A stretch of DNA of 44,992 bases. Origin: CAWDPQ01 sp049642465 (lineage in GTDB: Bacteria; Acidobacteriota; Vicinamibacteria; Vicinamibacterales; 2-12-FULL-66-21). Made by a program: the position numbers and the translations under genes. Numbering within the stretch: position 1 is the stretch's first letter; every line of letters begins with the position of its first letter. Where the stretch lies: NCBI GenBank assembly GCA_049642465.1, contig JBAROV010000252.1:1-44992 (forward strand), given 5' to 3'. Below, one piece after another: positions 24,900-33,354 of this stretch. The notes under the pieces are model-generated. The model was not told where the DNA came from. It worked only from the letters and a program-made list of their open reading frames with translations, and searched no databases.

Positions 24900-25746
24900 A
24901 TTGCTCCAGCACATATTCCCGCCGCTCCACGACGGAGGCGGCCAAATACAAGCAAACGGCCCAGATAACGGCCAGCCAGAACAGGCTCGTCAGAAGGCCT
25001 GGACTCTCCCGAAAGACGGCCTGGAGGAGGCCAACGATGCCGTCGTTGGGCATGGCGTGCGGGACGAGCGCCTGGAGGTAGTACATGACGGAAAAACGCT
25101 TCATGTAGCCCGGAATCGCGAGCGCCGCCTGTTCCCAGCCGAAGATGAAAATCAGCCCGACGAGGAGGGGCCGGTTGAACTTGGCGCCGACGAATGCGAA
25201 AAGCGCCCCATACACTGCCAGCCCGATAGCCAGGATGACGAGGTCCTTGACCAGGTCCAAAAACGACCCTCCCAGAGATCCGCGCATCGGGACGACGAGC
25301 AGATACACGAGCACGACCGATGGGAGCACGACGGAAATCGTGCACGCGAGATACGCGAGGTACTTGCCGAGCAGAACGGAGCCGCGCCGGATTGGCCGGG
25401 TAAACAGGTACGTGATCGTCTTGTCTTCCACTTCGTCCGCAATGAGCGAGGTGCCGTAGAAGATGCCAAGCACGGGAACGATGAACCGCAGGTAGAGGCC
25501 GAAGATCATCAGGCCAAAGATGCTCGGGCCTGTCATGCGCGTCTGCTCGAAAAGGGGCGCGCCGAGCGACACGACCGCGCGAAGCATCAGTGCCATCAGC
25601 ACCGGGGCGCCCACCACGAGCGCCATGAAAATGGTCCGTCGCGACCACAGCATGTCGCTCAGCGAAACGTCGAAGATGCGGACGGCGGAGGTCAGGACGC
25701 CTGGGGCGCGTGCGGGTACGGTCGGGGCGCCGGATGTAGTGGTCAT
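24898..25746 (-). CDS. ABC-2-type permease, second exporter unit
   Basis: 282 residues from ATG at 25746, overlapping the stop of the ATPase gene by 4 bases (ATGA). Six or so transmembrane helices (for example TIFMALVVGAPVLMALML and FWLAVIWAVCLYLAASVV) and the EVEDKTITYLFTRPIRR loop, which is typical of ABC-2 / NosY-like permeases, point to an export channel with no substrate-binding protein. It pairs with the ATPase just upstream. The substrate is unknown. Confidence 0.85.
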   Translation of the reverse strand: MTTTSGAPTVPARAPGVLTSAVRIFDVSLSDMLWSRRTIFMALVVGAPVLMALMLRAVVSLGAPLFEQTRMTGPSIFGLMIFGLYLRFIVPVLGIFYGTSLIADEVEDKTITYLFTRPIRRGSVLLGKYLAYLACTISVVLPSVVLVYLLVVPMRGSLGGSFLDLVKDLVILAIGLAVYGALFAFVGAKFNRPLLVGLIFIFGWEQAALAIPGYMKRFSVMYYLQALVPHAMPNDGIVGLLQAVFRESPGLLTSLFWLAVIWAVCLYLAASVVERREYVLEQ

Positions 25747-26672
25747 TTCACCAAATACTGGAAAACGGCCTGAAGGTTGTCGTCTGGCGACGTGACCTCC
25801 TCGATGGCTCCGAACTCTCCGCTTGCCGCGAGCTCGGTGAGCTTTGCGTAGAACAGATCGGGCTTCCCCGTTTCCACCACCACGGCGTTCTCCTCGAACT
25901 TCAAACTCCTCACATCGTCTCGGGCGAGAAACTGACGCGCGAGCGCGCGAGGATCGTGTGCCCGGACATACACCGTGTGCGGGTGTTCGTCGATGAGCTC
26001 CCGAATCTGGTGAACGTCTCCCTCGGCGAGGATTCGGCCGTTGTTGATCAGGAGGATGTTTGAGGTCATCGACTCGATCTCGTGGAGGATATGACTCGAG
26101 ACGAGGATGCTCTTCCCCGCGCGCGCCCACTCACGAATCAGCCGAATCGTCCGGCGCCGCGCCAGCGGGTCCATGCCGCCGAGCGGTTCATCCAGGATGA
26201 GCAGCGCCGGTTCGTGGACGATTGCTTGCGCGAGCTTCACGCGCTGCCGCATGCCCTTGCTGTACGCGCCGATCTTTTTCCCCGCCGCATCCATCAGATC
26301 GACGGCGGTCAGCGCACGGCGCGCGGCCTCGTCTGCTTCCCGGTCTCCGAGGCCGTTCAGGCGAACGAGCGCGGTGACCCACTCGAGCCCGGTCATGCGC
26401 TCGTAGAACGCGTCCTGCTCGGGACAGAATCCAATCTGGAAGTACAGCTTCGGGTTGCGCCAGATCGGCTCGCCAAGCACCCGCACGCTCCCCTTGCTTG
26501 GCTGAAGCTGTCCGGTAATCAGCTTCATGAACGTGGATTTGCCCGCGCCGTTCGGGCCCAGAAGTCCGGTAATGCCGGGGGGCACGTTCACGCTGACGTC
26601 GTTGAGACCGATGACCTGGCCGTACCATTTCGACACGTGATCGGCCGAGATAATCGACGTGGCGGCCGTCAC
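25743..26672 (-). CDS. ABC transporter ATP-binding protein, second exporter unit
   Basis: 309 residues. Walker A GPNGAGKST (39-47), signature YSKGMRQRVKLAQA, Walker B LLILDEPLGGMDP, and the switch histidine in SSHILHEIE. The C-terminal 90 residues form the accessory domain common in CcmA/NatA/NosF-type export ATPases. GTG start overlaps the stop of the upstream permease (GTGA), and its stop overlaps the start of the downstream permease, so translation of all three is coupled. Confidence 0.92.
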   Translation of the reverse strand: MTAATSIISADHVSKWYGQVIGLNDVSVNVPPGITGLLGPNGAGKSTFMKLITGQLQPSKGSVRVLGEPIWRNPKLYFQIGFCPEQDAFYERMTGLEWVTALVRLNGLGDREADEAARRALTAVDLMDAAGKKIGAYSKGMRQRVKLAQAIVHEPALLILDEPLGGMDPLARRRTIRLIREWARAGKSILVSSHILHEIESMTSNILLINNGRILAEGDVHQIRELIDEHPHTVYVRAHDPRALARQFLARDDVRSLKFEENAVVVETGKPDLFYAKLTELAASGEFGAIEEVTSPDDNLQAVFQYLVK

Positions 26673-27508
26673 GTCACCACCTCAACGCCGCGCACGCGCC
26701 GCTCGAGAACCGAAATCGACAGCGCAATCAACCCAAGAATGACCGTGAGCGACACCGGCCACGGCGTCGCGTAGCGCGGCTTCAGTCGAAAAATCACGTC
26801 GATGACCTGTGTGAGATTCGCGCTCACCGACAAGTACGACATCTTCGTGCTTCCGGTGATGCCCAGCATCACCCCGTAGATCGCCAGCGTGAAAAAGATG
26901 ATGCCCGTGTACAGGATGGCCACGTACCGGCTGCTCTTCGAGAGCGACGACAGCGCCAGGATCGTAAACGTGGCGACGAACACCTGCAGCAGCGACGCGA
27001 CCGTGATGGCCGGAAAGAGAAACAGGTTCGCCTTCACGAACTCGAAGGTCCCGAAGAACATGATCTGCAGCAGCACCAGCAATATCGCTGGTACCCACGT
27101 CACCAGCATCAGAAAGGTGAAGAGGATGGCGGCCTTGCCCGCGATGTACTCACTTCGCAGGAGCGGCTTCGACAAATAGATCTGCAGCGCGTTGGCACGC
27201 CGATCGTTCGCGATTAATCCCGCGCCGACGTAGATCGTGACAATGAAGACGAAGAAGTTCTGATTGTCGAGGAATTCGCGAAACGTCTCGGCGGTGGGCG
27301 CCAGGATCGCCGCTTGCGGCACGTTGGCGGCAATGTAGAGCTGAACGGCCCGGACGATGAACGCGGCCGAGGACAGCAGCAGGATGCCGAGAAAGGCGCG
27401 CTTCCGAAGCATCTGCCTGATCCCGGCTTTTGCGATGACAGTCCATGCCCAGCCGGGCGTGGCTTTTCCGCCTGCGTATCGCCTGTAACTTTGATCGTGG
27501 ATGGGCAT
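26669..27508 (-). CDS. ABC-2-type permease, first exporter unit
   Basis: 279 residues. Cytoplasmic start (MPIHDQSYRRYAGG) is typical of NosY/GldF-like permeases; six transmembrane helices follow, including FLGILLLSSAAFIVRAVQLY and FTILALSS. The loop NDRRANALQIYLSKPLLR matches the ABC-2 family. 17 nt downstream of its ATPase and overlapping the next ATPase by 4 bases. Confidence 0.85.
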   Translation of the reverse strand: MPIHDQSYRRYAGGKATPGWAWTVIAKAGIRQMLRKRAFLGILLLSSAAFIVRAVQLYIAANVPQAAILAPTAETFREFLDNQNFFVFIVTIYVGAGLIANDRRANALQIYLSKPLLRSEYIAGKAAILFTFLMLVTWVPAILLVLLQIMFFGTFEFVKANLFLFPAITVASLLQVFVATFTILALSSLSKSSRYVAILYTGIIFFTLAIYGVMLGITGSTKMSYLSVSANLTQVIDVIFRLKPRYATPWPVSLTVILGLIALSISVLERRVRGVEVVT

Positions 27509-27525
27509 GCCGTCGTGCTACCTGC

Positions 27526-28470
27526 TCATTCCTCTCCCACGGCCTTCGCAAAGACGTCCTCGAGCGTCGGGACGCTCGGACGCAGGTGGCGGACCTGGAC
27601 GTGATGTCGGGCTGCGAGAGAGAAAATGGCTTGCTGATCGTTGCCCGTTGCACCTGCCGGGACGAAGACGCGCATGATGTCCTCGTCGGTCGAATGGCAT
27701 TCCATCCCGGCACTGTGGAGGACGTCAATAAATGCCGGCAAGTCTCCTTTGACGCGCAATTCGAACACGCGTCCCGCCGGCCCTTTCAGCTCCGCAATGG
27801 GTCCGAAGGCCGCCACTTGCCCCTTGTCCATGACGACGACGTGATCGCAGGTGTATTCGACGTCCGGCAGGAGGTGCGACGAGAGGATCAGGTTGACGTT
27901 CTTGTTGTGCCCGAGGTCTCGAATGAGCTCGAGCATCTCGTCGCGCCCCTTGGGGTCCATGCCATTGGTAGGCTCGTCGAGAAACAGCAGATCCGGATCG
28001 TGCACGAGCGCCTGCGCCAGCTTGATACGCTGCTTCATGCCCGTGGAGTAGGTCTCAACGTTTCGATAACGCGCCTCGCCGAGGCCGACGTAGTACAACA
28101 CCTCGTGGGCGCGTTGCATCGCGTCCACCGGGGGCAAGCCCGCGAGCTGGCCGCAATAGCCGACGAAGGACACCGCGTTCATGCCAGGAATGTGTGCATC
28201 GCTCTCTGGCATGTAGCCGATGCGCGCCCGGATCTCCATCGGGCGCTCGGCGACGTCAAGCTCGAGCACGGTCATGCGCCCCTCGTCTGGCTTGACGAAG
28301 CCGAGCAACGCCTTCAACATCGTGCTCTTGCCCGCACCGTTCGGGCCAAGCAGGCCCACCGCACCCGAGGAGAAGCGCGCGCTGACGTTTTTGAGCGCCT
28401 GATTCTTGCCGTAGACGACCGTGACGCCATCGAGCTGTACCACGGCGCCGTTGGGCGATTTCTGATCCAA
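27526..28470 (-). CDS. ABC transporter ATP-binding protein, first exporter unit
   Basis: 314 residues. Walker A GPNGAGKST (42-50), signature YSTGMKQRIKLAQA, Walker B LLFLDEPTNGMDP and SSHLL switch region are intact. TTG start with AGGA 6 nt upstream. It leads a four-gene run of ATPase, permease, ATPase, permease, all minus strand with overlaps or 17-nt gaps. The two ATPases differ in sequence, so this is either one heterodimeric exporter or two linked exporters. Confidence 0.92.
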   Translation of the reverse strand: MDQKSPNGAVVQLDGVTVVYGKNQALKNVSARFSSGAVGLLGPNGAGKSTMLKALLGFVKPDEGRMTVLELDVAERPMEIRARIGYMPESDAHIPGMNAVSFVGYCGQLAGLPPVDAMQRAHEVLYYVGLGEARYRNVETYSTGMKQRIKLAQALVHDPDLLFLDEPTNGMDPKGRDEMLELIRDLGHNKNVNLILSSHLLPDVEYTCDHVVVMDKGQVAAFGPIAELKGPAGRVFELRVKGDLPAFIDVLHSAGMECHSTDEDIMRVFVPAGATGNDQQAIFSLAARHHVQVRHLRPSVPTLEDVFAKAVGEE

Positions 28471-28517
28471 GTTCTTTCCTATACGGGATTTCGGGCTCTG
28501 AAGGTTCCGCCGGAACG

Positions 28518-29087
28518 CTACAGGCTGCCGCGGAGCCCCAGCACGTCGGCCCGCTCGCGCATGAAGAGAATGACGTTCTCGACGTGCTCAGAGAGCGGCA
28601 ACCCGATTTCCTCCGCCCCCTTGCGAAGATCGTCCCGATTCACCGCGCGCGCAAACGCCTTGTCTTTCATTCGCTTGATCACCGACGAGGCCTCGAGGTC
28701 GAGCACGCTTTTCGAGGGCCGGACGAGTGCCGCCGCCGTCACGAAGCCGGACATTTCATCGCACGCGTAGAGCGCCTTTTCGAGGCGCGACTCGCGCGGC
28801 ACCCCGGAATATTCCGCATGCGACAGGATCGCGCGTGTCACCCACTCCGGATATCCCTGGGCTTTCAGGATCTCGACGCCACGAAATGGATGGTTCTCCT
28901 GGTCCGGCCACCGCTCGTAATCGAAGTCGTGCAGCAGCGCCACGATGCCCCAGTTCTCTTCGTTTTCCCCCCACTTGCGCGCGTAGCCGCGGACGGCAGC
29001 CTCGACGGCCAGCATGTGTTTGCGCAGGCTCTCGCTCTTCGTGTACTCCGTCATCAGCGCCCAGGCGCTCTCTCTTGATAACGTCAC
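28518..29087 (-). CDS. HD-domain (HDIG-type) phosphohydrolase
   Basis: 189 residues from GTG at 29087, which gives the N-terminus expected for the family (LSRESAWALMTEYTKSESLRKH); TTG at 29108 is an alternative. Metal-binding residues: H in LRKHMLAVEAA, the HD pair in ALLHDFDYERW, and H in HPFRGVEIL and ILSHAEYSG. Members hydrolyse phosphate esters, often nucleotides; substrate unknown. 31 nt after yjbQ. A small perfect inverted repeat, GTTCCG-C-CGGAAC (28503-28515), follows its stop. Confidence 0.8.
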   Translation of the reverse strand: MTLSRESAWALMTEYTKSESLRKHMLAVEAAVRGYARKWGENEENWGIVALLHDFDYERWPDQENHPFRGVEILKAQGYPEWVTRAILSHAEYSGVPRESRLEKALYACDEMSGFVTAAALVRPSKSVLDLEASSVIKRMKDKAFARAVNRDDLRKGAEEIGLPLSEHVENVILFMRERADVLGLRGSL

Positions 29088-29118
29088 AGGAGGGAATGAT
29101 ATCTCCAATCCTCACTCG

Positions 29119-29535
29119 TCAGTCTTGACCCATGACTTTGACAACGACACGCTTCCGTCTCTGACCATCGAACTCAGCGTAGAAGATCTGCTCCCAGGGC
29201 CCGAGATCGAGCGCGCCGTTCGTAATCGGGACGATCACCTGATGCCCCATGATGGTCCGCTTCAAGTGCGCGTCGGCGTTGTCCTCGCCGGTCTGATGGT
29301 GCTTGTACGCCAACCCTGAAGGCGCGAGCTTCTCGAGCCACACCTGGAAATCCTCAATCAGGCCGTCTTCCCAATCGTTCACGTAGACACCGGCGGTGAT
29401 GTGCATGGCGGAGACGAGCACCATCCCGTCCCGCACACCGCTCTTCTTGACGATGGCTGACACTTCGTCAGTGATCCGAATGAACTCCTGACGCTTCTTG
29501 GTGTTGAACCAGAGGTATTCGGTGGCGACCGCCAT
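29119..29535 (-). CDS. yjbQ: YjbQ-family protein (UPF0047)
   Basis: 138 residues, the whole length of the family. HITAGVYVNDWEDGL, HHQTGEDNADAHLK and GHQVIVPITNGALDLG, with conserved histidines, are diagnostic. Some members have weak thiamine-phosphate synthase activity, but the main function is not settled. Cytoplasmic. A ribosome-binding site GAGAGGA lies 4 nt before the ATG. Downstream of tsaD with a 111-nt gap that holds a CGCCCC/GGGGCG hairpin (29565-29587). Confidence 0.9.
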   Translation of the reverse strand: MAVATEYLWFNTKKRQEFIRITDEVSAIVKKSGVRDGMVLVSAMHITAGVYVNDWEDGLIEDFQVWLEKLAPSGLAYKHHQTGEDNADAHLKRTIMGHQVIVPITNGALDLGPWEQIFYAEFDGQRRKRVVVKVMGQD

Positions 29536-29646
29536 TCTGTCCTCTCAAAAACCAATTCTCCGATCGCCCCGTCGAGTTGAAGGGGCGGGCACCGCTCCGA
29601 GCCGACTCGTTTGTTCGCGCGGAAAACGACTGCATGAGAGGCTCGG

Positions 29647-30807
29647 CTAGAGCGGCAGGGACGCTTCGGCATTGAAGTCGACGTTGAACGTCGCGCCGGA
29701 GCGCAGTCGACGAAACCCCGCGGCGCCGATCATCGCGGCATTGTCGGTCGAGAGTTGTAGCGGCGGCACGAATACGGGAATACCGAGCCGGGCGCCGCGT
29801 TCAGCGGCTTCAGCGCGGAGCCGGCTGTTGGCCGAGACACCGCCAGCGATGCCCACGCTGCGTGCGCCGAGCCATGCTGCGGCCTCGAACGTACGATCCA
29901 CCAGCGCTTGCACGACGACTCGCTGGAAGCTGGCGCAGATGTCTGCCACTTCCTGGCGTGAGAGACTGCGTGACGCATCGGTGGCCGCAGCCTTCACCTT
30001 CGCATCCACGCGGCTGCCGCGTTGACCGATGGCCGCCGGCGCGGCGTCCTTCGTGCGTTCGCGGACGAGACGCAGCACCGCGGTCTTCAATCCGCTGAAA
30101 CTGAAATCTGCGCGCCGCGCAGCGTCGGGCGGCAACAAACCCGGAGGAGCAGTCGGTTGCTTCGTGTTCCGGTCGGCGTGCGTCAGGCGCGTCACTGGAA
30201 AATCGAAGGCGTCCTCTCGACCCTCGCGCGCGAGCTTGTCGATCACTGGCCCTCCCGGATACCCGAGCCCGAGGAGCTTTGCCACCTTGTCATAGGCCTC
30301 CCCCGCCGCATCGTCTCGGGTACGGCCGACGAGCTGATACGTGCCGGCCGAGGGCACGTGGTACAGGCTGGTATGTCCACCCGAGACGACGAGCACCGCC
30401 GCCGGCAGCGGCAACTCGCCGTGCGCGAGCGTCAGCGATTCGATGTGGCCGGCGAGGTGGTGAACAGGAATGACGGGCAGACCGCGTGCCCACCCCAGCG
30501 ACTTCGCAAACGCTACGCCGACGAGCAGGGATCCGACGAGTCCAGGCCCCTGCGTCACGGCAATGGCCCCCAGATCATCCAGCGTCAGGCTCGCCTGATC
30601 GAGCGCTGCATGGACTACGCCGCAGATGTCCCGGACATGCTGTCGCGAAGCCAGTTCGGGAACGACCCCGCCCCACGCGCGATGGATTTCCGTTTGAGAC
30701 GCGACGATGTTCGAGGCGATCCGCCAGGGATGCGAGGGGTCAGGCGTTTCAACAATGACTGCCGCCGCAGTCTCGTCGCACGATGTCTCGAGCGCGAGAA
30801 GGTTCAT
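29647..30807 (-). CDS. tsaD: tRNA N6-adenosine threonylcarbamoyltransferase (TsaD)
   Basis: 386 residues. It transfers the threonylcarbamoyl group to A37 of ANN-decoding tRNAs, with TsaB and TsaE. Marks: LALETSCDETAAAV at the N-terminus, metal ligands in VHHLAGHIES, VSGGHTSLY and the C-terminal GGVSANSRLR and TDNAAMIGAAG. It is longer than usual because of an insertion of about 28 residues (DAAPAAIGQRGSRVDAKVKA...) between LRLVRE and SRQEVADICASFQ. Start ATG overlaps the mtnA stop by 4 bases. Confidence 0.95.
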   Translation of the reverse strand: MNLLALETSCDETAAAVIVETPDPSHPWRIASNIVASQTEIHRAWGGVVPELASRQHVRDICGVVHAALDQASLTLDDLGAIAVTQGPGLVGSLLVGVAFAKSLGWARGLPVIPVHHLAGHIESLTLAHGELPLPAAVLVVSGGHTSLYHVPSAGTYQLVGRTRDDAAGEAYDKVAKLLGLGYPGGPVIDKLAREGREDAFDFPVTRLTHADRNTKQPTAPPGLLPPDAARRADFSFSGLKTAVLRLVRERTKDAAPAAIGQRGSRVDAKVKAAATDASRSLSRQEVADICASFQRVVVQALVDRTFEAAAWLGARSVGIAGGVSANSRLRAEAAERGARLGIPVFVPPLQLSTDNAAMIGAAGFRRLRSGATFNVDFNAEASLPL

Positions 30808-31862
30808 CCTTTCGCAGCAAGGGCGTCGAACGCGCGCTTGAGCGACTCGGTATATGGCGGCTTGAAAATGCCTTTCTCCGTGATGATGCCGGCAATGTAC
30901 CGATGCGGCGTGACGTCGAACGCGGGGTTGCGGATCTTCGCCCCTTCAGGGGTCAGCCGGGCGGATCCGAGGTGAGTGATTTCGCGTTGATCGCGTTCTT
31001 CGATTGGAATCTGATCGCCATCCGGTGTCGAGAGGTCGATCGTCGAGAGCGGCGCCGCGACGTAGAAGGGCACCTTGTGCTCGTGCGCCAGCACGGCCAC
31101 CGTGTAAGTGCCGATCTTATTCGCCGTGTCTCCGTTCGCGGCAATGCGATCGGCGCCGACCACGACGACATCGATCTCGCCGGCACGCATCAACGGCCCG
31201 GCCATGCTCTCGGTGATGACGGTCGTGTTGATGCCGTCGCGGACGAGCTCCCAGGCCGTCAACCGGGCGCCCTGGAGAAAGGGCCTCGTCTCATCGGCGA
31301 ACACGGCAATCTGCTTCCCCTGTTCGACGGCCGCCCGCACGACACCGAGCGCGGATCCGTAGCCCGCGGTGGCAAGCGCTCCGGCATTGCAGTGGGTCAG
31401 GACGCGCGAGCCATCCGGAACCACAGCCGCGCCAAAGTTTCCCATCGCACGGCAACTGGCGACATCCTCGTCGTGGATGGCGCGCGCTTCGCGCTCGAGC
31501 CGATCGGCGAGCTCGTCGGGCGACTCCCCTGCCTGCGCCCCCTGCGCGAAGGCGCGCTTCATACGATCGATGGCCCAGAAGAGATTCACCGCCGTGGGCC
31601 GCGTAGCCGCCATCATGTCGCAGATCTTCTGCAGTTCGACGGCGTACTGACGCGTGCCCTTGGTTGTGCTCTTGCGCATGCCGAGCGCAATTCCCATCGC
31701 GGCGGCCACGCCAATCGCCGGCGCGCCACGGATGACCATCGTCCGGATCGCGCGCGCCACTTCCTGCGCCGACCGGCACCGTACGTAAATCTCCTGCGCC
31801 GGCAGCTTGCGCTGATCGACCATGACGATCACGTCGCCCTGCCAATCGATCGTGGGGAGCAT
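30804..31862 (-). CDS. mtnA: S-methyl-5-thioribose-1-phosphate isomerase (MtnA)
   Basis: 352 residues. It converts methylthioribose-1-phosphate to methylthioribulose-1-phosphate in methionine salvage; some members also act on ribose-1-phosphate types. MVIRGAPAIGVAAA, catalytic Cys158 in THCNAGALATAGYG and Asp238 in VVGADRIAANGDTANKIG are present. No other methionine-salvage gene is in the window; the adjacent nucleoside phosphorylases produce ribose-1-phosphate, which may explain its place. A TAGAAT box ends 6 nt before the ATG, giving the gene a possible leaderless promoter of its own. Confidence 0.93.
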   Translation of the reverse strand: MLPTIDWQGDVIVMVDQRKLPAQEIYVRCRSAQEVARAIRTMVIRGAPAIGVAAAMGIALGMRKSTTKGTRQYAVELQKICDMMAATRPTAVNLFWAIDRMKRAFAQGAQAGESPDELADRLEREARAIHDEDVASCRAMGNFGAAVVPDGSRVLTHCNAGALATAGYGSALGVVRAAVEQGKQIAVFADETRPFLQGARLTAWELVRDGINTTVITESMAGPLMRAGEIDVVVVGADRIAANGDTANKIGTYTVAVLAHEHKVPFYVAAPLSTIDLSTPDGDQIPIEERDQREITHLGSARLTPEGAKIRNPAFDVTPHRYIAGIITEKGIFKPPYTESLKRAFDALAAKG

Positions 31863-31868
31863 GCTTCT

Positions 31869-31874
31869 ATTCTA
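31869..31874 (-). promoter_or_regulatory. -10-like box 6 nt before the mtnA ATG; likely leaderless
   Basis: Minus strand TATAGAATAGAAGCATG: TAGAAT, 6-nt spacer, ATG. An overlapping TATAGA is also possible. It lies in the 26-nt gap after the cytidine deaminase stop. Confidence 0.4.
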
Positions 31875-31888
31875 TATTCGCTGTTGCC

Positions 31889-32290
31889 TCACTCGAGCAG
31901 CCTGCGATCGAACGGCAGTGGTAGCAGCGACGACAGTTGATGCCGTCCGGCCCCCTTTTCCAGGTTGCCGAGAATCACTTCGATGTCTCCGCAGTATTCC
32001 CAGAGCAACTGCCGGCAAGGGCCGCATGGCGGAGTCGGATCGTTCGTATCGGCGACGACCGCAATGCGGGTGAAGACCGTGTGCCCCTCTGAAAGCGCCT
32101 TCACGAGCGCAACCCGCTCGGCGCACAGCGTCAGGCCGTAAGTGGCATTTTCAATGTTGCAGCCGGTAATGACCTGACCGTCGGACGTCTCGAGCGCGGC
32201 CCCGACCTGAAAGCCGGAGTAGTGCGCCTGCGCGTAGCGCCGCGCGTCGATGGCCGCAGTGAGCAGCGACTGTTCGGGCCTGTAATCCAT
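31889..32290 (-). CDS. cdd: Cytidine deaminase
   Basis: 133 residues from ATG at 32290. Zinc site: Cys56-Ala-Glu58 in TLCAERV and Cys89/Cys92 in PPCGPCRQ, with substrate loop GCNIENATYG. It converts cytidine or deoxycytidine to uridine forms, feeding the thymidine phosphorylase encoded upstream. The frame stays open to a TTG at 32527, inside the end of the purine phosphorylase gene, and would add 79 residues rich in DRR and ERR motifs (for example GERRQTHDRRSRQRRSG). No good ribosome-binding site supports either start, so the extension remains open. Minus-strand operon. Confidence 0.85.
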   Translation of the reverse strand: MDYRPEQSLLTAAIDARRYAQAHYSGFQVGAALETSDGQVITGCNIENATYGLTLCAERVALVKALSEGHTVFTRIAVVADTNDPTPPCGPCRQLLWEYCGDIEVILGNLEKGAGRHQLSSLLPLPFDRRLLE

Positions 32291-32513
32291 CAGAAGCGTC
32301 TGTTCGATTGGAACCGGCTGCCAGCCCGCTTCGCTGCGGCGATCCGATCCGCTCCGGCGCTGTCGGCTGCGGCGATCGTGCGTCTGCCGGCGCTCTCCGC
32401 CGGATTGTGGTGTATCGGCTTTGCGGCGGTGCTTCTGCCTGCGTCTCTCGGCACCCACCCGGCGGTCCCGTGTCTCGCGGCGATCGCCGGTCCAATCATC
32501 GGGCTGTCGCCGC

Positions 32514-33335
32514 TTAGAGGCGCTCAATCGTCCCTTCCAGAAGGCTGGCGAATGCTGTTCTCACGCGTCGCGCAACTTCCATGACTTCGTCGTGGACGAG
32601 CGGTTGTGGGAGCACGCCTGCCGCCGGATTCGTGATACAGGAAATCCCAAGCACTTCGATGCCCATCTGACGCGCGACGATGGCTTCGGGGACGGTTGAC
32701 ATGCCCACCGCGTCGGCGCCGATCGTCCGCAAGTAGCGAATCTCGGCCGGTGTTTCGTAACTTGGGCCGTGAAGCGCGACGTACACACCATGCGCGAGCG
32801 CCAAGCCACGTGCTCGCGCGGCTTCCCCGGCCAGGTCGCGCAACCGTGTCGAGTACACGTGCGTCATGTCCGGGAACCGGGCCCCAAAGCGTTCATCGTT
32901 CGGCCCGATCAGCGGATTGCTCCCCATCAAATTGATGTGATCGTCAATCAACATCAGGGTGCCTGGCTTGAAGGTGAGATTGATGCCTCCTGCCGCGTTG
33001 GTCAGGATGACACTCCCGACGCCAAGCCGCCCGACGACGCGCGTCGCGAATGTGACGGTTCTCAGGTCGTGTCCTTCGTAGAAGTGGACTCGGCCGGCCA
33101 GCGCCGCCACTCGCCGGCCCGCGAGCGTTCCCATCACCAACTTGCCGGCGTGACCAACGACCGCAGATGCCGGCCAATGCGGAATGTCGTCGTAGGCGAA
33201 GGTTTTGCGATCTTGGAGCGAGTCGGCAAAGTCGCCAAGACCGGAACCGAGCACGACCGCGACGTCAGGCGGGTCTCCGCTGTGGCGTTTGAGCCACTCG
33301 GCAGTCTCCGTCACCTTATCGAAGTACTCGGGCAT
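32514..33335 (-). CDS. Purine-nucleoside phosphorylase (trimeric type)
   Basis: 273 residues. Phosphate loop VVLGSGLGDFAD, VGHAGKLVMG, GRVHFYEGHD, ILTNAAGGIN, and the base site VGMSTVPEAIVA and CITNPAAG. The asparagine in ITNPAAG favours 6-oxopurines (inosine, guanosine) over methylthioadenosine, so it is not read as a methylthioadenosine phosphorylase. It splits the nucleoside to base and ribose-1-phosphate. 19 nt after the transporter and before the deaminase, inside a nucleoside-salvage run. Confidence 0.93.
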   Translation of the reverse strand: MPEYFDKVTETAEWLKRHSGDPPDVAVVLGSGLGDFADSLQDRKTFAYDDIPHWPASAVVGHAGKLVMGTLAGRRVAALAGRVHFYEGHDLRTVTFATRVVGRLGVGSVILTNAAGGINLTFKPGTLMLIDDHINLMGSNPLIGPNDERFGARFPDMTHVYSTRLRDLAGEAARARGLALAHGVYVALHGPSYETPAEIRYLRTIGADAVGMSTVPEAIVARQMGIEVLGISCITNPAAGVLPQPLVHDEVMEVARRVRTAFASLLEGTIERL

Positions 33336-33354
33336 GACGTCTCTGGTTCCTTGC

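Noticed and set aside
24898..26130. Extended frame of the ABC permease to 26130
   Set aside because: The extra 128 residues are Arg-rich antisense of the ATPase gene; ATG at 25746 with ATGA overlap is the natural start.
29565..29587. CGCCCC/GGGGCG hairpin as terminator of tsaD
   Set aside because: Only 6 bp with an 11-nt loop and no U-run; not convincing.
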